Origin: CAWJMN01 sp963844055
Lineage (GTDB): Bacteria > Planctomycetota > Planctomycetia > Pirellulales > Pirellulaceae
Direction of reading: 5' to 3'
DNA length: 64,000 bases
Assembly (NCBI GenBank): GCA_963844055.1
Contig: CAWJMN010000001.1
Span: forward strand, 2,418,001-2,482,000
Numbering within the stretch: the first letter of the stretch is position 1; each line of letters begins with the position of its first letter. Under the pieces are notes generated by a model. The model ran no database searches. It saw nothing but the letters and a program-made list of their open reading frames with translations, and was not told the origin of the DNA. Positions 58,078 through 64,000 of the stretch are shown in pieces. Made by a program: the position numbers and the translations under genes.

Positions 58078-59040
58078 ATGGCATCGAACTTCCGGCTCAA
58101 AGAACAACTTCCGAATCTGACGTCGCGGATTGTGGAAACGTATTTGATGGCCGGGGCCATTCATTACCTGGGGCACTGTCCGCTTCCCAGCTATGAAGAG
58201 ATCAACTCTAGCATGGACGACATCAAGGACATCCTGTTTCCTGGGTATCGCCGCCGTGAAGGGCTGCATATCGGAAACGTGACGTACCATGTGGGCGACC
58301 TTGTCGATGGCTTGCATGACAAGCTAACCCGGCAGATTGCTCGTGCTCTGCGGCATGAGGATCGCGTGCTAGACCGTGCCCAATCCGAAGAGATTGACTA
58401 CGAAGCACGCGGCCAAGCGATGGCGATCCAATTTTTGGAGAGCATCCCCTCGCTGCAGCAGATCCTTGCGACCGATGCCAAGGCGGCCTTTGATGGCGAT
58501 CCCGCTTGCCGCAGCATTGATGAAGTGATTTTCTGCTATCCGGGCCTGGAAGCGATTACAACCCATCGAATTGCCCACGAACTGCGCCGGTTACAGGTGC
58601 CGTTCATTCCACGCATGATCAGCGAGTGGTCGCATCGTCAGACGGGCATTGATATTCACCCCGGTGCGACGATTGGGCATCACTTTTTTATCGATCACGG
58701 CACGGGCGTCGTGATTGGGGAGACGTGCGAGATTGGCAACCACGTCAAGATCTATCAAGGCGTTACGCTAGGCGCGCTAAGCTTTGCCACCGATGGAGAT
58801 GGCAATCTGGTGCGTGGCCACAAGCGGCATCCCACGATTGAAGATCGCGTTGTGATCTATGCCAACGCGACGGTGCTGGGTGGTAAGACAGTGGTTGGGC
58901 ATGACTCGGTGATTGGCTCGAGCGTTTGGCTAACGCATACCGTCTCGCCAAATACGACCGTCGTCATGGAAAAGCCCAAGCTGCGCATCCGCGCGGAAGT
59001 TCCTGACGAGCTGAAGCCCGAAGCTAACTATCAGATTTAG
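58078..59040 (+). CDS. Serine O-acetyltransferase (EpsC type)
   Basis: First step of cysteine synthesis. 320 residues: a helical N-domain (about 1-180), then the left-handed beta-helix with hexapeptide repeats, QTGIDIHPGATIGHHFFIDHGTGVVIGETCEIGNHVKIYQGVTLGA and HPTIEDRVVIYANATVLGG. The EpsC-like architecture (long N-domain with IDEVIFCYPGLEAITTHRIAHEL) is clear. It may be named cysE or epsC in databases. It converges with a small minus-strand gene 13 bases downstream. Confidence 0.92.
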   Translation: MASNFRLKEQLPNLTSRIVETYLMAGAIHYLGHCPLPSYEEINSSMDDIKDILFPGYRRREGLHIGNVTYHVGDLVDGLHDKLTRQIARALRHEDRVLDRAQSEEIDYEARGQAMAIQFLESIPSLQQILATDAKAAFDGDPACRSIDEVIFCYPGLEAITTHRIAHELRRLQVPFIPRMISEWSHRQTGIDIHPGATIGHHFFIDHGTGVVIGETCEIGNHVKIYQGVTLGALSFATDGDGNLVRGHKRHPTIEDRVVIYANATVLGGKTVVGHDSVIGSSVWLTHTVSPNTTVVMEKPKLRIRAEVPDELKPEANYQI

Positions 59041-59053
59041 CAGTTGCCTGCTC

Positions 59054-59389
59054 TTAGACGTCTAGCACGGCTTCGCCTACGTACAGTTGCAAAATTTGGC
59101 TCTGTACTTTGATGGCGCGAATGAGGACCCAAATTTGTTCGGGCGTGAAACGCTGCGGATCGGTCCGAGCGAGCGATTCTAGTTCGTCCGTCATGGCCGC
59201 ATGTTGATCGGTTGCTGCTTGCAGTTTGAGCCCTGCTTCGCGCCAAGCCGTTGCCAATGAGCGATCATCACCGAGCTGTTCCATTTCGCTCGTTGAGTTG
59301 GCCAACAGTAAACAGAGACGCGCGACATCGCGAGCATCTGCGCCCGGTTGCAACCGCTCAATACGTCCCGCCAGTTCCTGACAATTCAT
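59054..59389 (-). CDS. Small helical hypothetical protein
   Basis: 111 residues from ATG 59389, with AAGG about 9 bases upstream; a GTG at 59407 would add six residues. Almost wholly helical by composition (CQELAGRIERLQPGADARDVARLCLLLANSTSEMEQLGDD, LESLARTDPQRFTPEQIWVLIRAIKVQSQILQLYV). No signal peptide. No family recognised; the size and helical pattern are loosely like FliT/FlgN-type chaperones, which is only a resemblance. Converges tightly with the acetyltransferase gene. Confidence 0.6.
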   Translation of the reverse strand: MNCQELAGRIERLQPGADARDVARLCLLLANSTSEMEQLGDDRSLATAWREAGLKLQAATDQHAAMTDELESLARTDPQRFTPEQIWVLIRAIKVQSQILQLYVGEAVLDV

Positions 59390-59894
59390 GTGCTCGGCCT
59401 TGTTCACTCAGTGCGGCAAAAACCTAAGACTGTTCCTGATGTCGATCGGGTTTCACGTTGCCCCCGGTGCTCGATCAGGACCTACATCCCAACCCAGTTC
59501 GCCCGACAGCAATGCGAAACGCCATGTGCCTCACCCCGAGGGGCTCCGCACAGAGGAAACGTAGCTTGCTAGACAAGTGACACAGGAAGAATCGCTTGAA
59601 CAAAACCTAGGTTCCAAGTGGCAAGAACGATTGGTTCTTCCGTGTTTGGTGATTAGGCCATGTGCAACGATTGTAGCGACGCTTTACTTTACGTGGCAGT
59701 GAGCCTACGACCAGCCCCATGTTCCAGCACATTTTGGAAGCAAGTGAGTTGGATGCTTCGGGTCAAGCAGAAGTTCCCGCACGGCCCTGGGGAATGCCGC
59801 AAACGTGTGCGAGCTGTCGCTGAATGTCTATGGATATTCGGCGTGTATCCACAGTGTTGAGGGAGGGTTGATGTGCTTGCGGAGCGGCAATCGC
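59390..59894. other. 505-base intergenic region
   Basis: Lies between two minus-strand genes. Open frames (for example 59660-59860, plus) have no recognisable features. No strong hairpin or RNA motif was seen. Confidence 0.4.
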
Positions 59895-61031
59895 TTACTG
59901 CTTAGCGCTTCCGTAGGTCTTGGGACCGAAAGCACGATTACGAAAGACGACCAAGCCGTGGGCCGCATGGAATAAGCGGTCGCATTCGACTTCGACATGC
60001 TTGGTCTTTTCGAACTGCTCGCATAGGCGAAGGGCGGCCGTTTGCATCCAGGGTTCGTGGAGTTGTTCGTCGGTAACGGCTGCCGACAGGAACTCAAAGA
60101 CGTGTCCGGCCGAAACCATCCAGGCGGTGATGTCGGGATGACTCGCAGGGCGTTCCAGATAGCGGGAGGAGAGCGACCCATCAGGATTGAGCGACTGCTT
60201 GGCCCGCTCGACTTCGGCACGGATGCGGTCGTCGCACTTCTTCCAGATCCCGGTCAGTTGGCCACCGCCGGCCAAGTGCCGATTGCGAGCCATGGTTAGC
60301 CCGTAAAGGCGGTGCGTACCACCGCAGGGGCTTTCGTCGGTGTTATAGCTGAGCTCTTCTTCCACCATCTTTTCGATGCTCCAGGTGGTGCCATCGCCGG
60401 CAACCCAGTAATGCTTGGAAGGGCGGTAGGCCGTCAGCCCCATTAACGTCCAGCTAAATTCGCGATTGTGAGCGCGATAGACGTCGAGTTCGATCTGGCG
60501 AATGTAGTCTTCGAGGGTCCGCTTTTCCCCTTCGACAATGATTTCCTGGTCAGGTTTTAGGTGGCAGTCTGCCAGATAGCCCATCCATTGGTCGGAGTGC
60601 CCTTGGCCCGCCATGGTTCCTGGTTCCACTTTGGCACGCACGCCATAGCGACCGGTCTTGGCATCGAGCAAATCCCCTTTTTCCAGGTTCCAGCCATTCA
60701 TCTTGCCGCCGCTCATGGCGTATTCGATGACAGAGACATCCTTGCCATCGGCCAGAACGGTAAAGTCTTTTCCAAAGGCCAGAGCGCCGTGGATGATCTG
60801 CCAGGCGTTTTGTTCAGACACATCAAGCCGACGGTTTTGGCAGGTGAATTCCAAAGCGGCATCGAGCCGGTCGCGCAGGGCATCTTCTGACGATTTGCCA
60901 GCTTGGGCCGATGGTTCACCCGAGCCTGTTTTGGGGCTCGTCTTGCCGCAGCTCGTGCAGACAACGGCGACGGCAAGCAGAAGGCCGAGAGGAAGGCGAG
61001 CAAAGTAATTGCAGCGAGGCATAGTATTCAA
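59895..61031 (-). CDS. Predicted planctomycete lipoprotein of unknown function
   Basis: 378 residues. The N-terminal signal ends in VVCTSC, a weak lipobox (Cys at -3, where Leu is usual). The mature part is helical and aromatic-rich: RRLDVSEQNAWQIIHGALAFGKDF, LEKGDLLDAKTGRYGVRAKVEPGTMAGQGHSDQWMGYLADC, EESCGGTHRLYGL-like THRLYGLTMARNRHLAGGGQLTGIW, HPDITAWMVSAGHVFEFL. This pattern of repeated HG/QGH/GGTHRLYGL helices suggests an alpha/alpha-toroid. Planctomycete homologues carry a misleading database name ('ADP-ribosylation factor-directed GTPase activating protein'), which the sequence does not support. Confidence 0.7.
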   Translation of the reverse strand: MNTMPRCNYFARLPLGLLLAVAVVCTSCGKTSPKTGSGEPSAQAGKSSEDALRDRLDAALEFTCQNRRLDVSEQNAWQIIHGALAFGKDFTVLADGKDVSVIEYAMSGGKMNGWNLEKGDLLDAKTGRYGVRAKVEPGTMAGQGHSDQWMGYLADCHLKPDQEIIVEGEKRTLEDYIRQIELDVYRAHNREFSWTLMGLTAYRPSKHYWVAGDGTTWSIEKMVEEELSYNTDESPCGGTHRLYGLTMARNRHLAGGGQLTGIWKKCDDRIRAEVERAKQSLNPDGSLSSRYLERPASHPDITAWMVSAGHVFEFLSAAVTDEQLHEPWMQTAALRLCEQFEKTKHVEVECDRLFHAAHGLVVFRNRAFGPKTYGSAKQ

Positions 61032-61491
61032 GGAATCTAGTCAAAAGTGGTCGACCATTGATCAGCCCCAAGAGGGCCCATCCAATTCGAACACCGGGAA
61101 GATTTAGTAGACGAACAGCAAACCGCAGCCCAAGGAGTCCCCCCTTGGACGGCCGTTAGACTTCCATTGTATTTACCAGAAGGACTTTGGCGCGATTTGG
61201 CAGGCAAAAGTCGCGGGTTTTGGGTACCGAAAATCGTCCAAAATTGCCTTGAAGGGCGGGACAAGCGGGCAATTGGTGCCAAATTCATCGTTTGGGACCT
61301 GTTTTGGTGACATTACCAGGGGGATTATTGGGTGGGATGCTGCCCTAAACTGATTTTGGTTTTACAATAAGGGACTATTGCCTTCGAGGTCTAAGCGAGC
61401 CGGTTCTTTTAGTTCGTTCCTCAGGATTCTGCCGGCCCATCTTTGCCAGCGGGATACAAACGTCCGTTTCTTCAGGGTGCACAACTCCGTC
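61032..61491. other. 460-base divergent intergenic region
   Basis: Separates the lipoprotein and MBL genes; presumably holds both promoters. A TACAAT box lies near 61361-61366 but has no matching -35 at normal spacing. No gene seen. Confidence 0.4.
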
Positions 61492-62274
61492 ATGATTTCG
61501 CGCAAGCAGATTTTTCCCGGCGTCGTTGAGATGAACTTTCAAGCAGGTCAAATCCTGGGGTGCAACGTGTACCTCGTGTTCGACAAAGGGGAGTGGCTGC
61601 TGATCGATATCGGGTTTACCGACACGGTGGAAGAGATTGTCGAATTGATTCGGCAGATGGACTTTCCTTTCGGCAAATGCAAGATGCTGATTGCAACGCA
61701 TGCCGACGTCGACCATATCCAGGGCTTGGCAAAGGCTAAGCAACTTTTGAAGACTCCCGTGTTTGCCCACCGCTTGGCGGTAAAGCCGCTGGAGACGGGG
61801 GATCGACTGCGGACCTTTGCTGAAATCGAAGCACAAAATATTCATATGGAGATGCCGCCTGTCAAAATCGACCACACGCTGGAAGATGGCGACACGATCA
61901 AAGTGGGAGATCTAGAGCTCGAGGTTTGGCTCACGCCGGGACATACCGATAGCCAATTGAGCTTTCGGATGGGGGATATCCTGTTCTCGGGAGACAATAT
62001 CTATCGCGATGGCTGTGTGGGGGCAATTGACGCCCATCACGGCAGCGACATCAGGGCTTTTGTGGGCTCGTTAAAGCGAATTCGCAACAGCGATGTGAAG
62101 TGGCTTCTACCTAGCCACGGTCCCTTCTTTCGCAAGCATGATGCCCTGCTAGATAAGACGATCGCCCGCTTGGAAGGCTATCTGCACATGGCCGACTGGG
62201 GAACGTGTGCCATCGATTGGCCGCTGCTCACCGAATGGGAGCAAGAGATCGCCGAAGGGAAGCTTCCTTCCTAG
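61492..62274 (+). CDS. MBL-fold metallo-hydrolase
   Basis: 260 residues from ATG 61492; the frame is open to 61378 but the family resemblance starts at IFPGVVEMNFQAGQILGCNVYLV. Metal-binding motif 2 is THADVDHIQG: His70, Asp72, Asp74, His75, i.e. HxDxDH rather than HxHxDH. Later ligands are in TPGHTDSQLSF, FSGDNIYRDGCVG and LPSHGP. The variant resembles some glyoxalase-II-like and Asp-for-His MBL enzymes. Substrate unknown. Followed by a strong hairpin shared with the convergent lipoprotein gene. Confidence 0.88.
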   Translation: MISRKQIFPGVVEMNFQAGQILGCNVYLVFDKGEWLLIDIGFTDTVEEIVELIRQMDFPFGKCKMLIATHADVDHIQGLAKAKQLLKTPVFAHRLAVKPLETGDRLRTFAEIEAQNIHMEMPPVKIDHTLEDGDTIKVGDLELEVWLTPGHTDSQLSFRMGDILFSGDNIYRDGCVGAIDAHHGSDIRAFVGSLKRIRNSDVKWLLPSHGPFFRKHDALLDKTIARLEGYLHMADWGTCAIDWPLLTEWEQEIAEGKLPS

Positions 62275-62326
62275 AGTGGTTGGCATCAGTGCACCAGGAT
62301 GTGCGCCGAATCCTAATGCGCAAACA

Positions 62327-62376
62327 AAGGGCGTTCTCTCAAAAGCTTGATGCTTGGAAGAACGCCCTTAGATTGT
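62327..62376. terminator. Bidirectional terminator between MBL and lipoprotein genes
   Basis: A perfect 11-bp stem, AAGGGCGTTCT (62327-62337) with AGAACGCCCTT (62359-62369), has a 21-base loop. AGATTGTTTTT follows on the plus strand and TTGTTTG on the minus strand. It fits termination of both convergent genes. Confidence 0.75.
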
Positions 62377-62501
62377 TTTTGGCAGAGACCTTGCATCATG
62401 CGGAGCAAGCTTGGTGCTCCACAAAAGTCTGCCTGTTTGTTCCGTCAAAAGCCATTGCTAACTTGATGCAAGTCGCATCAGAAATCCGCAACGGCGATGA
62501 A

Positions 62502-62837
62502 TTACTTGGCAGCTTCAGCAGGAGCGGCAGCTTCTTCAACAGCCTTGGCAGCTTCGCCCGTGGCTTCAGCAGCGGCCTTGGTTGCTTCGGCAGCAGGAGC
62601 AGCAGCTTCTTCAACAGCCTTGGCAGCTTCGCCCGTGGCTTCAGCAGCAGCCTTGGTTGCGTCAGCAGCGGCTTCGCCGGCCTTCTCGACAGCCTCGCCA
62701 GCCTTTTCAACAGCTTCGTTGGCCTTCTCAACAGCCTTGGTGGCCTTCTCTTCGGACTTCTTGGCGGCTTCGCCACCGCAGCCAACGACGAACATGCCAA
62801 GACCCAAAACCAACGATGCAACAAGCAACTTCTTCAT
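62502..62837 (-). CDS. Ala/Glu/Lys-rich repeat lipoprotein
   Basis: 111 residues. A perfect lipoprotein signal (MKKLLVASLVLGLGMFVVGC; Cys20) is followed by a mature chain made almost only of Ala, Glu, Lys and Thr in heptad-like repeats (KATKAVEKANEAVEKAGEAVEKAGEAA...). It should form one long amphipathic helix or coiled coil, reminiscent in size and style of Lpp-type or LEA-like proteins. GAGGGGA lies 7 bases before ATG 62837. The DNA contains a 75-base-period direct repeat. Function unknown; an envelope spacer or stress-protective role is inference. Confidence 0.8.
   Translation of the reverse strand: MKKLLVASLVLGLGMFVVGCGGEAAKKSEEKATKAVEKANEAVEKAGEAVEKAGEAAADATKAAAEATGEAAKAVEEAAAPAAEATKAAAEATGEAAKAVEEAAAPAEAAK
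62527..62660. repeat. Direct repeat inside the Ala-rich lipoprotein gene
   Basis: Two 59-base copies (62527-62585 and 62602-62660) differ at one base and are spaced 75 bases start to start, equal to 25 codons. They encode the duplicated unit EATKAAAEATGEAAKAVEEA. The near-perfect DNA identity points to recent duplication. Confidence 0.9.
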
Positions 62838-63042
62838 AGTACAGTCCCCTCGTAATTCCAAATACAACAGTTGACATCTGTCCCCACTTCGGGGATTGTG
62901 CCATAAAAATTCATGATAGCAAAGTGCTGCCAGCTTCGGGAGCCCCCGCCGCTGTTAGGAACGCTTAAGACCAGGGTTTATTCCCCTAGAAATCGGCAAA
63001 ACTCCATTTGTTCTGACAATCCCATCGGCGGATGGTCGCTCC

Positions 63043-64000
63043 TTATCGAAGGCTGGCAAGATAGGCAATTAAATCTCGAACTTCTGATAACGAAAGATGC
63101 TTGGTAAGGTCTTCCGGCATCGAGCTTTTTCCGGTTTTACTTTCCTCGATTTCTGACTTGGCAACGGAAACGAGCTTCCCTTCAGCCGTCATCAGGTCGA
63201 GGCGTTCCGGTGTTTCTAGCTTGACGACGCCGGTAGTGACTCGCCCATCGGCATCGACGACTACCACGGTTTCAAAGCCCTTAGCAATTGCGCGATTGGG
63301 GGCGACGATGGCTTCAAGCAGGTATTGCCGTGCCTTGTCCGCACCGATCCGTGAAAGTTCCGGCCCAACGTCGCCGCCGACGGGGTGTCCTTCTTGCGGA
63401 GCAGCGACCTTATGGCAACGAACGCAAGAGACCTGCGTCTTTTCAAGGAAGACTTTGCGGCCACGATCTACGCTGCCACCTTCTTGGCAGTCGATAAACT
63501 TTGAAATCGGATCGTCGCTGGGGAACCGCTTGCGATATTCGGCCATCTTCTTTTCTAGTTCACCGTTCTTTCGAAGCGAAGCCGCTTCGATCAGGTCAAG
63601 CCGCGTATCCTTGGTGAAATCGTCAGCGAGAAGCTTATCCAGCGCCGCCGATAGGATGGAATTAGCACTGCCATCCTTCAAAGTGGCGAGCGCGGCAAAA
63701 GCTGCTTGGCGTTCGGCAAGTTCACTGCTTGCGGCGGCGGCCTTAAGTGGGGCCGCAGCTTCCGCTGGCCGTTGACGTGCCAAAACGCTGAGTGCGGCCG
63801 CACGTACGACGGCTGCTTCATCCTTCAAGGAGGCCTCCAACGCTTCGTTCAGCTTGGGGAACTTCAGAGTCTCTAAGGCGACGAGCGCTTCACCACGGAC
63901 CACTGGCGTTTGTCCCTTGTCTTGAAGCAACCCAAGTAGCGCCGGGCCGACTTCGTTGATCCCTAAGCTGGCAGCAACCTTGGCGGCCTCAGCTTGCACT
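63043..64000 (-). CDS. PVC-type heme/HEAT-repeat protein, 3' part
   Basis: The gene is cut by the window's right edge; only the C-terminal 318 or so residues are present. They begin with HEAT-like repeats (GLLQDKGQTPVVRGEALVALETL; EAAVVRAAALSVLARQRP). A c-type heme site follows, CVRCH within RKVFLEKTQVSCVRCHKVA. The family's C-terminal module is VGPELSRIGADKARQYLLEAIVAPNRAIAKGFETVVV, ending SEVRDLIAYLASLR. This is the same heme module as in the giant protein at 26-32 kb, so the two are paralogous in this part. The missing N-terminus probably contains a dehydrogenase-like propeller (inference). Confidence 0.88.
   Translation of the reverse strand, partial: VQAEAAKVAASLGINEVGPALLGLLQDKGQTPVVRGEALVALETLKFPKLNEALEASLKDEAAVVRAAALSVLARQRPAEAAAPLKAAAASSELAERQAAFAALATLKDGSANSILSAALDKLLADDFTKDTRLDLIEAASLRKNGELEKKMAEYRKRFPSDDPISKFIDCQEGGSVDRGRKVFLEKTQVSCVRCHKVAAPQEGHPVGGDVGPELSRIGADKARQYLLEAIVAPNRAIAKGFETVVVVDADGRVTTGVVKLETPERLDLMTAEGKLVSVAKSEIEESKTGKSSMPEDLTKHLSLSEVRDLIAYLASLR

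Noticed and set aside
59660..59860. A 66-codon plus frame in the gap after the small helical protein gene
   Set aside because: No start signal, mixed composition and no resemblance to any protein; treated as non-coding.
62205..62855. A long plus-strand open frame rich in Ser/Gly/Phe
   Set aside because: It is the antisense shadow of the Ala-rich lipoprotein gene, whose repeats keep all frames open; the minus frame has a perfect signal, lipobox and ribosome binding site.

Overview
The window looks like a chromosomal segment of a planctomycete, most likely of the order Pirellulales (Blastopirellula/Bremerella/Rhodopirellula-like). That inference rests on the hallmark families DUF1549/DUF1553, DUF1501, a DUF1559 prepilin-like protein, a c-type heme/HEAT/propeller 'membrane-bound dehydrogenase', a DUF1080 domain, Tat-exported Gfo/Idh/MocA and TIM-barrel proteins and a Hanks-type kinase. 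Base composition is mid-50s % G+C by eye. I saw no insertion sequence, prophage, CRISPR array or rRNA.

Layout. 1-7.3 kb: the 3' part of a RecQ-type helicase, ftsH, rsgA, a cysteine desulfurase and an IscA-type carrier. 7.5-9.7 kb: a cbiE/cbiT fusion gene converging on an orphan pstB, with a shared terminator. 10.3-16.5 kb: a Tat-exported TIM-barrel protein, a soluble protein built on the FlhA cytoplasmic domain, a cupin, enolase and a membrane-anchored Ser/Thr kinase. 16.9-24.2 kb: a DUF1559 protein, a lipoprotein, rho and two ABC-F ATPases. 24.3-25.9 kb: a possible 47-residue membrane peptide, tRNA-Asp with promoter and terminator, and a membrane-anchored methyltransferase-like protein. 26.1-38.8 kb: a block typical of planctomycetes, holding a giant heme/FG-GAP/DUF1080 protein, an oxidoreductase, DUF1549/1553, DUF1501 and WD40. 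39.1-45.1 kb: an OMF-RND-adaptor heavy-metal efflux operon, then a D-amino-acid-oxidase-like gene. 46.1-54.8 kb: secreted or periplasmic enzymes (gluzincin, esterase, glycosidase-like protein, PhyH) and manA. 55-64 kb: a large tatC, hisH-hisA, a serine acetyltransferase, an MBL hydrolase, lipoproteins and the 3' end of another heme/HEAT protein.

The most striking observation concerns reading-frame breaks. Six otherwise well-conserved genes (cbiE/T, eno, rho, the giant heme protein, the OMF gene and the glycosidase-like gene) are each broken by a single-base indel. Four of the six break at the same heptamer, GCT(G/C)AGC, where one extra A separates a Leu codon (CTG/CTC) from an Ala codon (GCN). 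Several of these are core genes, so systematic sequence error is the leading explanation. A Ty1/Ty3-like +1 recoding event or a mutational hotspot is an alternative that raw reads or proteomics could settle. The second notable item is a soluble FlhA-C-domain protein with an Sm-like N-terminus and no secretion genes nearby.
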